A stretch of DNA of 33,502 nucleotides from Clostridia bacterium (GTDB lineage: Bacteria; Bacillota_A; Clostridia; Oscillospirales; CAG-272). The stretch is from positions 1 to 33,502 of the forward strand of contig JAFQLG010000027.1 of NCBI GenBank assembly GCA_017414605.1, read 5' to 3'. Positions 6,897 through 13,003 of this stretch are shown in pieces; within the stretch, counting starts at the first letter, position 1; every line of letters starts with the position of its first letter. The notes below the pieces were generated by a model. It did no database searches. It was not told the DNA's origin and was given only the letters and a program-made list of their open reading frames with translations. Made by a program: the position numbers and the translations under genes.

Positions 6897-7052
6897 TTAC
6901 TCCTCAACCTCGAAAGCGTCCTTATCAAGACCGCATACGGGGCAGACGAAATCGGCGGGAACATCCTCCCAAGCCGTTCCGGGAGCGATGCCGTTGTCGG
7001 GATCACCAAGTGCAGGGTCGTATTCATAACCACAGGGACATACGTATTTCAT
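6897..7052 (-). CDS. Rubredoxin, copy 1 (C-P-C-G first knuckle)
   Basis: A 51-aa Fe(Cys)4 electron carrier that usually feeds rubrerythrin, superoxide reductase or flavodiiron proteins. The sequence starts [17 protein letters not shown], has the [14 protein letters not shown] core, and closes with CPVCG. The first knuckle is C-P-C-G, one residue shorter than the family's C-x-x-C-G, and this is shared with copy 2, so it is not a sequencing slip. 48 of 51 residues equal copy 2 (changes Ala/Glu, Val/Glu and Asp/Gly near the second knuckle). AAAGGA lies 8 nt before the ATG at 7052. Upstream on the same strand is the truncated ferritin. Confidence 0.9.
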   Translation of the reverse strand: MKYVCPCGYEYDPALGDPDNGIAPGTAWEDVPADFVCPVCGLDKDAFEVEE

Positions 7053-7155
7053 AGTTGTAATTTCCTTTCAAAATTAAATTTTTTGTTATTTTGTAATTCT
7101 TCCCGATGCCGTTCTCGGTTATTCGCGTCAGGGAAGTTAATATTGACTTGTTTTA

Positions 7156-7392
7156 TCAGAGAACAAGGCTGGGGGCGGTATAGACTCTGCCCGCGTATTC
7201 CTGATCGAGTGCGTACAGACCCTTGGGGTCGCTGCCGAAAAGCTTGTAGCGGTTGATCATGGAGTCGGCGTTGTCTTCCTCCTCCATCTGCTCGTCAACG
7301 AACCAGTCGAGGAATTTCATTGTGCGGTAGTCTCTTGCCTCGTAGCACTCGTGGTAGATGGCGTTGATGAGGGAAGTGACGTAGCGCTCGTG
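7156..7392 (-). pseudogene. Ferritin, 5'-truncated remnant
   Basis: The 78 codons ending at a TGA (7156-7158) encode the C-terminal half of a bacterial ferritin: H-E-R-Y-V-T-S-L-I-N-A-I-Y-H, then ARDYRTMKFLDWFVDEQMEE, and a short helix ending GLYALDQEYAGRVY. Full ferritins have about 165-170 residues; the first 90 or so, with most ferroxidase-centre ligands, are missing. Immediately before the His codon the frame has a TAA (7393-7395), and beyond it the sequence no longer resembles ferritin. The alcohol dehydrogenase terminator lies only 35 nt further on. There is no start codon with a ribosome binding site and no room for a promoter. A deletion joining the ferritin interior to the region behind the dehydrogenase explains this best. 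Confidence 0.85.
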
Positions 7393-7422
7393 TTATGCCG
7401 CAACCTTTATCGAATTGATACA

Positions 7423-7459
7423 ATAAAACACCGGCTCGCGCCTTGGCGCGGGCCGGTGT
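7423..7459 (-). terminator. Terminator of the alcohol dehydrogenase gene
   Basis: A GC-rich stem of about 15 bp (7428-7442 / 7445-7459, one mismatch on the minus strand) is followed on the minus strand by TTTTATTG. It also shields the ferritin remnant from read-through. Confidence 0.85.
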
Positions 7460-7488
7460 TGTGTTTGTTTTTGCCGTTGGACTTAAAA

Positions 7489-8706
7489 TTAGAAATCAAC
7501 CTCTGTGTCGTAGTAGCAGCACTTGAGAAGCTTTTCCATTTCCGCAGGGGATATAGCTCTGGGGTTAGAGCCGGTGCAGGCATCAGCAACTGCATTCTTT
7601 GCGATCTCGGGAAGTCTCTCGAGGAATACGTTCTCGGGAACGAAGCCGTTTTCGCAGGGAAGGCTGTCAAGACCGTAGTTCTTGATGCACTGAGGAATGC
7701 TCAACGCGTCGTTCATTCCGCGGAGGTAAGCGATAAGGTTAGCAACCTTCTCATCGTCGTTAGCGCCGCCAAGTCCCATTTCGTCAGCGATCACGCCGTA
7801 ACGCTTCTTAGCGGTCTCATCCTTTGCGTTGAACGCGATAACCTTGGGGAGATACATAGCGTTAGCAGCACCGTGAATGATGTGCGCGCCGAGGTCCTCA
7901 AATACGGCACCGGTCTTGTGAGCCATGGAGTGAACTATGCCGAGAAGAGCGTTGGAGAAAGCCATACCTGCAAGGCACTGAGCGTTGTGCATGGAAGCGC
8001 GCTTTGTCATATCGCCGTTGTAGGAATCAACAAGGTTAGCCTGGATCATCTTGATAGCGCCGATAGCGAGAGGATCGGTGAATTCGCAGTTTGCGGTGGA
8101 AACGTATGCTTCAACTGCATGAGTCATAGCGTCCATACCTGTGTGAGCGGTGAGCTTCTTGGGCATGGTCTCTGCGAGATCGGGGTCAACGATAGCAACG
8201 TCAGGAGTGATCTCAAAGTCAGCGAGAGGATACTTGATACCCTTCTTGTAGTCAGTAATAACGGAGAATGCGGTAACCTCGGTAGCCGTTCCGGAAGTGG
8301 AGGGAATAGCGCAGAAGCGTGCCTTTTTGCGAAGCTCGGGGATACCGAATACAACGCACATTTCTTCAAAAGTGATCTCGGGATACTCGTACTTGATCCA
8401 CATAGCCTTTGCAGCATCGATGGGCGAGCCGCCGCCGATAGCCACGATCCAGTCGGGCTGGAACTTAGCCATAGCCTCAGCACCGCGCATAACGGTGTCA
8501 ACGGAAGGATCGGGCTCGATTCCTTCAAAAAGTTCAACTTCCATTCCTGCTTCCTTGAGGTATTCAACTACCTTGTCAAGAAAACCGAACTTTTTCATAG
8601 AACCGCCGCCAACGCAAACCATTGCGCGAGTTCCTCTGAGTGTTTTAAGAGCCTCAAGAGCTCCCTTACCGTGATAAAGATCACGAGGCAAAGTAAAACG
8701 TGCCAT
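7489..8706 (-). CDS. Iron-containing alcohol dehydrogenase (butanol dehydrogenase type)
   Basis: A 405-aa group III (Fe-dependent) NAD(P)H alcohol dehydrogenase that reduces aldehydes to alcohols, a fermentative redox sink. Visible elements are VCVGGGSMKKFG, the nucleotide-binding AIGGGSPIDAAKA, PSTSGTATEVTAFSVIT, and the metal ligands: Asp in ITPDVAIVDPDL, His in HTGMDAMTHAVEA, and two His in GIVHSMAHKTGAVFEDLGAHIIHG. Length fits stand-alone dehydrogenases, not the bifunctional AdhE. The start at 8706 follows AAGGAG; an upstream in-frame start near 8784 would precede the promoter. A LysR gene lies just upstream on the same strand, and a dyad sits at about -61 from the predicted transcription start. 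The exact substrate cannot be told from sequence. Confidence 0.92.
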   Translation of the reverse strand: MARFTLPRDLYHGKGALEALKTLRGTRAMVCVGGGSMKKFGFLDKVVEYLKEAGMEVELFEGIEPDPSVDTVMRGAEAMAKFQPDWIVAIGGGSPIDAAKAMWIKYEYPEITFEEMCVVFGIPELRKKARFCAIPSTSGTATEVTAFSVITDYKKGIKYPLADFEITPDVAIVDPDLAETMPKKLTAHTGMDAMTHAVEAYVSTANCEFTDPLAIGAIKMIQANLVDSYNGDMTKRASMHNAQCLAGMAFSNALLGIVHSMAHKTGAVFEDLGAHIIHGAANAMYLPKVIAFNAKDETAKKRYGVIADEMGLGGANDDEKVANLIAYLRGMNDALSIPQCIKNYGLDSLPCENGFVPENVFLERLPEIAKNAVADACTGSNPRAISPAEMEKLLKCCYYDTEVDF

Positions 8707-8748
8707 ATTTTTTCTCCTTAATTGTATAGAATTTTTGATTGCGGCATT

Positions 8749-8777
8749 ATTATAGCATATATCATAAATGTTGTGAA
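8749..8777 (-). promoter_or_regulatory. Promoter of the alcohol dehydrogenase gene
   Basis: On the minus strand: TTCACA (8777-8772), 17-bp spacer, TATAAT (8754-8749), with TGC before the -10 (extended -10). The transcription start is expected near 8742. Confidence 0.75.
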
Positions 8778-8789
8778 TAACCAATTTTT

Positions 8790-8816
8790 TATATCAACAT
8801 TATACTTTTTGATATA
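8790..8816. promoter_or_regulatory. Interrupted dyad, candidate LysR-type regulator site
   Basis: TATATCAA (8790-8797) and TTGATATA (8809-8816) form a perfect 8-bp inverted repeat with an 11-nt gap. Its centre is about 61 nt upstream of the predicted dehydrogenase start, where LysR-type regulators usually bind. The LysR gene ends about 50 nt away. Confidence 0.5.
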
Positions 8817-8823
8817 ACAAACA

Positions 8824-8862
8824 AAAAACGGCTCTGCATTAGTGCAGAACCGTTTTTTGCGT
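8824..8862 (-). terminator. Terminator of the LysR regulator gene
   Basis: A nearly perfect stem runs AACGG-CTCTGCA (plus strand, 8827-8838) to TGCAGA-CCGTT (8843-8855), flanked by A-run and T-run. On the minus strand it ends TTTTTT. Confidence 0.8.
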
Positions 8863-8863
8863 T

Positions 8864-9790
8864 TTATTTTCCGAGAAATCTCTTTCTGGAGCTGTAAAGC
8901 GCGTCAATAAATGCTCGGTCAAGCCTTGTGAGCTTGTATCCCTGATGATATATGAGAACGTCTTTGTACGTTTTCTTGTTTCCCTCACAGGTACGCTGAA
9001 CGAGATCGTATCTGTCAAGAATCTGCGGGGAAGCCGAGGATACCCACATAAAGGTTTTCGGATTTTCGGAAAGCAGATCAAATTGGCTTGCCCGTTCAAA
9101 AACGAAGATGCGCTGGCGGATGTTGTCGGGCAGCGTTTCTCGGAACACCTTTGACATAGGCAACGTGGGGACATAAGGGTCGGCGTGAGCTATCTCAACG
9201 TATGAAGAAAGATCGTCATAGGTTATGGTTTCTTTTGTGGCAAGCGGATTGTTTCGGCTCATGATGAGAACGTAAGAGAACTCGGAAATGACCTCGCTTG
9301 CCAGACGCTTTTCTTCAAGCATTGCCTGATAATACTTTTCGTAGCTCTCGGCGTAGCGGATGATGCCGAGCTTGTATTCGTTTTCCAAAAGCTTTTTGAT
9401 GGTCTTTTTGGAGTTGGTCTCCTTGTAGTATATCTCAACGTCGCCGCCGCCTATATTTTTGGAGAATTCGGCAAGAGCCGCGGAGATATAGCACGCGCGG
9501 GGCACGGAAACGGAAAAACGGCGCTTTTTATGCGAGCCGTCCTTGTAGGCGCTTTCCATTTTTCTTATTCGGTGGAGAATGTCTTGCGCATAGTCCATAA
9601 ACTCCTCGCCGTCGGGAGTGAGCGTCATACCCTTTGAGGTGCGCTTAAATATTTTAATTCCGAGATCGGCTTCAAGTTCTTTAATTGAGCGGCTGATATT
9701 GGGCTGTGCGACCATAAGTGTTTCCGCTGCCTTATTGAGCGATCCCAACTTTGCCACCTCAACCGCGTATTTGATGTGTAATATGTTCAA
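8864..9790 (-). CDS. LysR-family transcriptional regulator
   Basis: A 308-aa LysR-type regulator. The N-terminal winged helix-turn-helix (residues about 1-60) reads MNILHIKYAVEVAKLGSLNK, then AAETLMVAQPNISRSIKELE and FKRTSKGMTLTPDGEEF. The rest (about 90-300) is a two-lobed periplasmic-binding-protein-like sensor domain. Two TTG codons compete: the one at 9796 is only 2 nt after GGAG, while that at 9790 has an 8-nt gap and gives the family-typical start 'MN', so I chose 9790. Its likely target is the alcohol dehydrogenase downstream, given the dyad between them. Inducer unknown. Confidence 0.9.
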   Translation of the reverse strand: MNILHIKYAVEVAKLGSLNKAAETLMVAQPNISRSIKELEADLGIKIFKRTSKGMTLTPDGEEFMDYAQDILHRIRKMESAYKDGSHKKRRFSVSVPRACYISAALAEFSKNIGGGDVEIYYKETNSKKTIKKLLENEYKLGIIRYAESYEKYYQAMLEEKRLASEVISEFSYVLIMSRNNPLATKETITYDDLSSYVEIAHADPYVPTLPMSKVFRETLPDNIRQRIFVFERASQFDLLSENPKTFMWVSSASPQILDRYDLVQRTCEGNKKTYKDVLIYHQGYKLTRLDRAFIDALYSSRKRFLGK

Positions 9791-9823
9791 GGTCAAGTCT
9801 CCTTTCGCCGTTGTACTAACTGT

Positions 9824-9832
9824 ATTATATCA
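9824..9832 (-). promoter_or_regulatory. Extended -10 promoter of the LysR gene
   Basis: TGATATAAT on the minus strand is an ideal extended -10, about 34 nt before the TTG start. No good -35 is visible. Confidence 0.6.
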
Positions 9833-9844
9833 TAAAGACAATTT

Positions 9845-9873
9845 TTGACTGTCGTGCCGGTATGGTTTATTAT
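9845..9873 (+). promoter_or_regulatory. Orphan plus-strand promoter divergent from the LysR gene
   Basis: TTGACT (9845-9850), 17-bp spacer, TATTAT (9868-9873), with 5 of 6 matches in each box. No plus-strand gene follows; what comes next is the 3' end of rubredoxin 2 in antisense. Confidence 0.5.
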
Positions 9874-9878
9874 ATCAC

Positions 9879-9943
9879 AAAAAGCCATACATATCAATAG
9901 CTTTTAATAGAGAAAGAGCAGGGAAAAACCCTGCTCTTTAGTG
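9879..9943 (+). ncRNA. Candidate small RNA with two stem-loops
   Basis: A transcript from the orphan promoter would begin near 9879 and form AAAAGC/GCTTTT (9880-9885 / 9900-9905), then the strong 11-bp hairpin 9913-9939 ending in CTCTTT. That hairpin is also the rubredoxin 2 terminator on the other strand. If termination is leaky, transcripts could run antisense through rubredoxin 2 to a second plus-strand hairpin with T5 at 10164-10192. No homology to a known RNA family is recognised. Confidence 0.28.
9913..9939 (-). terminator. Terminator of rubredoxin 2
   Basis: AAAGAGCAGGG / CCCTGCTCTTT (9913-9923 / 9929-9939) lies 30 nt behind the rubredoxin 2 stop. On the minus strand the stem ends CTCTTT, followed by CTCTATTAAAAG. 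Confidence 0.75.
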
Positions 9944-9969
9944 TTCATTGTTGTTCTGTTTAGTTAGGA

Positions 9970-10125
9970 TTATTCCTCAACCTCAAATGCGTCTTTGCCG
10001 AGGCCGCAAACGGGGCACTCAAAATCTTCGGGAACATCCTCCCAAGCCGTTCCGGGAGCGATGCCGTTGTCGGGATCACCAAGTGCGGGGTCGTATTCAT
10101 ATCCACAGGGACATACGTATTTCAT
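9970..10125 (-). CDS. Rubredoxin, copy 2 (C-P-C-G first knuckle)
   Basis: A 51-aa rubredoxin, 48/51 identical to copy 1, with the same short first knuckle C-P-C-G and a standard CPVCG second knuckle. The nucleotide match is strong through the 5' two thirds of the gene and continues into the leader (CATAGT-TAAT-TCCTT on the plus strand), so gene and ribosome binding site were duplicated together. AAGGAG lies 9 nt before the ATG at 10125. It lies downstream of reverse rubrerythrin on the same strand and probably gives electrons to it; the 168-nt gap between them holds alternative stems. It ends at the hairpin at 9913-9939. Confidence 0.92.
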   Translation of the reverse strand: MKYVCPCGYEYDPALGDPDNGIAPGTAWEDVPEDFECPVCGLGKDAFEVEE

Positions 10126-10163
10126 AGTTTTAATCTCCTTATAAATCAATAATTTTAGTGTAG

Positions 10164-10192
10164 CCGCAAAGCGTTTCGTTTATGCGGTTTTT
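10164..10192 (+). terminator. Plus-strand hairpin with T5, no matching gene
   Basis: CCGCA (10164-10168) and TGCGG (10183-10187) with inner pairs are followed by TTTTT. It has terminator form on the plus strand only, where no gene is read. It could end an antisense transcript across rubredoxin 2. Confidence 0.4.
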
Positions 10193-10215
10193 AGATCGTG
10201 GGGGAGCGGGGAATT

Positions 10216-10273
10216 GCACCGCCGACCAAAGCCGTCTTGGCTCCTCCGTGTAGGGCGGTGCCTTGGTGCCGCC
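10216..10273 (-). promoter_or_regulatory. Mutually exclusive stems between reverse rubrerythrin and rubredoxin 2
   Basis: GCACCGCC (10216-10223) pairs perfectly with GGCGGTGC (10254-10261). The latter segment can instead pair with GGTGCCGCC (10265-10273), fully on the plus strand with two G-U pairs, and with two internal mismatches on the minus strand. A smaller AGCC/GGCT loop (10230-10242) sits between. The layout suits an attenuator or mRNA processing element, but no T-run follows on the minus strand. Confidence 0.35.
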
Positions 10274-10293
10274 GCCCATTTAGTTTATGATTA

Positions 10294-10887
10294 TCAGCCC
10301 TTGAAGTATCTCTCGTGGAGACCCTTGAGCGCCTTGCCGTGACGAGCTTCGTCGCGAGCCATCTCGTGAACGGTGTCGTGGATAGCGTCAAGACCGTTCT
10401 TCTTTGCGCAAGCTGCGAGGTCAAACTTACCCTGAGTTGCACCAAATTCGCAGTCAACGCGCCATGCGAGGTTATCTTTAGTTGTAGCCTTCATGTTGGG
10501 CTCGAGGTCCTCGCCGAGAAGCTCTGCAAACTTTGCAGCGTGCTCAGCCTCCTCGTAAGCTGCCTTTTCCCAGTAAAGACCGATCTCGGGGTAACCCTCT
10601 CTATGTGCGATTCTTGCCATGCAGAGATACATACCAACCTCGGAGCACTCGCCCGTAAAGTTAGCCATGAGCTGCTCGAAGATGTACTGCTTATCTTCCT
10701 CGGAAATATCGGGGTTGTTCTTAACGGTCTTGGCATAGATGCCATACTCGTGCTCAGCAGCGAGCTTGGAGTTATCCATTACCTTGAACTTAGAGCCGGG
10801 AACCTTACAAATAGGGCATCTGAAATCAGCGGGCATCTCATCAGCCTCGTGAACGTAACCGCATACAGGACATACAAACTTTTTCAT
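10294..10887 (-). CDS. Reverse rubrerythrin (rubredoxin domain N-terminal)
   Basis: A 197-aa non-haem iron peroxidase that reduces hydrogen peroxide with electrons from NADH via rubredoxin. The rubredoxin-like domain comes first (residues 1-38, CPVCG at 6-10 and CPIC at 24-27), followed by the four-helix ferritin-like domain with the di-iron ligands (GECSEVG, EEAEH, then RDEARH). This order is the reverse of classical rubrerythrin and matches the revRbr proteins of clostridia, which are strongly induced by air. The start at 10887 is 9 nt after AAGGAG; a TTG two codons earlier is worse placed. It lies 41 nt behind the Rrf2 gene and ahead of rubredoxin 2, likely one transcript. Confidence 0.95.
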   Translation of the reverse strand: MKKFVCPVCGYVHEADEMPADFRCPICKVPGSKFKVMDNSKLAAEHEYGIYAKTVKNNPDISEEDKQYIFEQLMANFTGECSEVGMYLCMARIAHREGYPEIGLYWEKAAYEEAEHAAKFAELLGEDLEPNMKATTKDNLAWRVDCEFGATQGKFDLAACAKKNGLDAIHDTVHEMARDEARHGKALKGLHERYFKG

Positions 10888-10928
10888 AATCAAATTCTCC
10901 TTTTAAGTAAATAAATAATTTTAAAATT

Positions 10929-11372
10929 TTAATTTTTTATAATATCGGCTATATCGGTTGAGCTTACGTTTTCGTCGTGCAGCATACGAACCGTTATAAG
11001 TCCGAGATTTTCAATTAACTTTTCATTGATAACACCAAACGCGATATGCATTTTGCAATTTGTCTTTATGGGGTTTCTCGAGCATTCGTGCCCGCAGTCA
11101 AGACACTTGGAAATGCGCACCGGACCGTCGATAAGCTCGATCAGCTCCAATATGCGAAGCTCTGAGCCGTCTCTTGCCAGCTCGTATCCGCCCTGCGCAC
11201 CCTTGTAGGATCTGACTATGCCCGCCTCGGAAAGCTTGCGCAATACCTTGAGCGCTATCTTGGGAGTTATGCAGGCAACGTCCGCGATCTGCGCGGCGCC
11301 CGTTTTATCTCCAAACTTATCGAGTATCAGACAAATGCGTATGGCGTAATCGGCTTCTTGCGTCACTCGCAT
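10929..11372 (-). CDS. Rrf2-family transcriptional regulator with four clustered cysteines
   Basis: A 147-aa regulator. The winged helix-turn-helix occupies residues 1-80 (MRVTQEADYAIRICLIL; then a GGYELAR wing). The stretch KCLDCGHECSRNPIKTNC carries Cys 90, 93, 97 and 106, the position where IscR, NsrR and RsrR hold an Fe-S cluster, so it may sense oxygen, NO or Fe-S status. IscR itself uses three Cys with different spacing, so cluster type is open. The ATG at 11372 is 10 nt after GGAGG; a longer frame to 11417 would begin upstream of the predicted transcription start and is excluded. The adjacent downstream reverse rubrerythrin and rubredoxin are probable targets. Confidence 0.9.
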   Translation of the reverse strand: MRVTQEADYAIRICLILDKFGDKTGAAQIADVACITPKIALKVLRKLSEAGIVRSYKGAQGGYELARDGSELRILELIELIDGPVRISKCLDCGHECSRNPIKTNCKMHIAFGVINEKLIENLGLITVRMLHDENVSSTDIADIIKN

Positions 11373-11419
11373 ATCCGTTTTGCCTCCGTTTTTAATGTCT
11401 ACCTTTTTGGTACACATTG

Positions 11420-11448
11420 ATTATAACACACCGAAAATGCTTTGTCAA
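11420..11448 (-). promoter_or_regulatory. Perfect sigma-A promoter of the Rrf2 operon
   Basis: On the minus strand: TTGACA (11448-11443), 17-bp spacer, TATAAT (11425-11420). The start is expected near 11413, about 40 nt before the ATG. Confidence 0.88.
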
Positions 11449-11536
11449 TACCTTTTTCAAAAAAAAATAAAAAAATTTTTTACAAGCAAAAAAACCTTAA
11501 AAATAAAGCAAAATTATGAAAGCCCCTTGTTGTTGC

Positions 11537-11565
11537 TTGACAAAAAATAAAGAATGTAATATAAT
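11537..11565 (+). promoter_or_regulatory. Perfect sigma-A promoter of the 322-aa gene, rbfA and nrnA
   Basis: TTGACA (11537-11542), 17-bp spacer, TATAAT (11560-11565). The start is expected near 11572. No other promoter or terminator is visible before nrnA. Confidence 0.88.
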
Positions 11566-11602
11566 AAAACGGTAACGAAGATAATGATTGTGGAGAAGCG
11601 CA

Positions 11603-12571
11603 TTGAGAGAGCTTAAGGACAGAATATATTTGTTTGGAATGACGCGATTCACCATTGGAAAACTTGCGGCATACCGATCGGACGACTATAGCATTAAAGA
11701 CGATGCGGATATAGACGATATATTTATAATGAGGCCGGAAGATAAGGACCGCCTGGTGTCTTTGCAGGGGCAGATCACGCCATTTTGCTTTGTCGCCAAG
11801 TGCCGGCGGGGGCAAGAGGAGTTTGCCGTTATATTCATTCGCGTTTTCTATGATGTGTACTCGATATATACCGCCGCAGAGCTGACATGGAGCTATGAAC
11901 AAGTTTGCGCGGCGCTTTCCACCCAAAACGTAGAATTTGTATATTTATCGGATGAGGTTTCGGATGACGTTAAGCGATATTCTGACGTGGACGTAAAGGA
12001 CGAAAATCTATTGATCTACGTAAATAAAGTTTGTGACACGTTGAAATCTATGGTTTGCGGCGTTTTGGAGGCTGTTTCGCCCGATGCCGACAATCTTGAA
12101 AGCATATCTGAGAAAATATGTGAGTTTGTAGGTGTTCAGCTCACGGTAGAGCACAAGGACCTCGGAAAGAGAAAGAAGAGCTATGAATATTTCAGGTTTT
12201 CCTGGAAGCTATACTCGGAAACCTTAGAGCTTATGGCTTGCATAGCGAGAAAATATTCGCGCGACAGAAAGCTCGGCATTACTCTTGAGCGGGATGCTAC
12301 TCAATACTGCGTTGGCTATCGCATTGACTTTATAAACGACGAGGCGAGGCAAAAGGCGGAGCGCGCGATCACGGCGCTTACAGACATGCGGGGAGATATA
12401 ATATCCTGTAGTGACGTCGAGGCGGTGGAATACACATTTATTCCCGCAGAGCTTGAATTGGAATTTGTGGGTGTAAAGTACGACTTTTTTGAGTGCTTTA
12501 TGCAGGCAAAGCTCAAAGAGGAAGGCCTCAGCGAAGAGGAGATAAACGAGAGATTGTTTGGCGAGGAATAA
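11603..12571 (+). CDS. Unrecognised 322-aa cytosolic protein upstream of rbfA
   Basis: No signal peptide and no membrane helix. The N-terminal 110 residues look like a compact alpha/beta domain (IYLFGMTRFTIGKLAAY; ADIDDIFIM; FAVIFIRVFYDVYSIYTAA). A helical middle follows (CDTLKSMVCGVLEAVS), then a segment of about 100 residues with KLYSETLELMACIARKYS, and the C-terminus ends in an acidic helix, EGLSEEEINERLFGEE. I recognise no catalytic motif. The start is best at TTG 11603, 7 nt after GGAG; the TTG at 11588 lacks a ribosome binding site. It leads an operon with rbfA and nrnA (54-nt gap), so a link to ribosome maturation or RNA turnover is possible, but this rests on position alone. Confidence 0.7.
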   Translation: MRELKDRIYLFGMTRFTIGKLAAYRSDDYSIKDDADIDDIFIMRPEDKDRLVSLQGQITPFCFVAKCRRGQEEFAVIFIRVFYDVYSIYTAAELTWSYEQVCAALSTQNVEFVYLSDEVSDDVKRYSDVDVKDENLLIYVNKVCDTLKSMVCGVLEAVSPDADNLESISEKICEFVGVQLTVEHKDLGKRKKSYEYFRFSWKLYSETLELMACIARKYSRDRKLGITLERDATQYCVGYRIDFINDEARQKAERAITALTDMRGDIISCSDVEAVEYTFIPAELELEFVGVKYDFFECFMQAKLKEEGLSEEEINERLFGEE

Positions 12572-12625
12572 AATTTCTTTACAAAGATAATAATTATGTG
12601 AAGCCCTAGAGGGTTTGGAGGAAAT

Positions 12626-13003
12626 ATGGCAAAATACAGACAGGGAAGAATTAACGACGAATTTCAAAAGGAAATAGCAATGATTTTGCGCGAGGTAAAG
12701 GACCCCAGAGTGTCGGGAGCATTCATTAGCGTAACGGCGGCAGAGGTTACACCCGACCTTAAATATGCAAAGGTATACTATTCATCCTTGATGGGAGATA
12801 AAAAGGAAGTAAAGCGCGGCCTTTTGTCAAGCGCGGGCTTTATCCGCGGCCAGATAGCAAAGAGAATGAATCTGCGCATCACGCCCGAGATAACGTTTGT
12901 AGAGGATTCGTCCATAGAATACGGAGCAAAGATATCCAAGATACTTGAGGGAATAACGTATTCCGACGAGCAGGATAACGATACAGAGGCGGAAAATGAT
13001 TGA
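12626..13003 (+). CDS. rbfA: Ribosome-binding factor A
   Basis: A small KH-fold protein that binds the 30S subunit and assists late 16S rRNA maturation at the 5' helix. The 125-aa protein has the family's typical N-terminus (R-Q-G-R-I-N-D-E-F-Q-K-E), the KDPR segment, LKYAKVYYS, and the RITPEITFVEDSSIEYG stretch, with an acidic tail. TTTGGAGG lies 5 nt before the ATG. It overlaps nrnA by 8 nt. It is usually found after infB; here it is detached from that operon but keeps its common partner nrnA. Confidence 0.95.
   Translation: MAKYRQGRINDEFQKEIAMILREVKDPRVSGAFISVTAAEVTPDLKYAKVYYSSLMGDKKEVKRGLLSSAGFIRGQIAKRMNLRITPEITFVEDSSIEYGAKISKILEGITYSDEQDNDTEAEND

Noticed and set aside
7351..8721. Long plus-strand open frame (456 codons)
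   Set aside because: It runs exactly antisense to the alcohol dehydrogenase and ferritin remnant, has no ribosome binding site and shows no family likeness; the minus-strand genes explain it.
8771..8784. TTGTGAATAACCAA as a Rex (NADH-sensing) site for the alcohol dehydrogenase
   Set aside because: It lacks the TTGTTAA-N4-TTAACAA symmetry of Rex operators.
10315..10914. Plus-strand open frame of 199 codons
   Set aside because: Antisense to reverse rubrerythrin, whose motifs are unmistakable.
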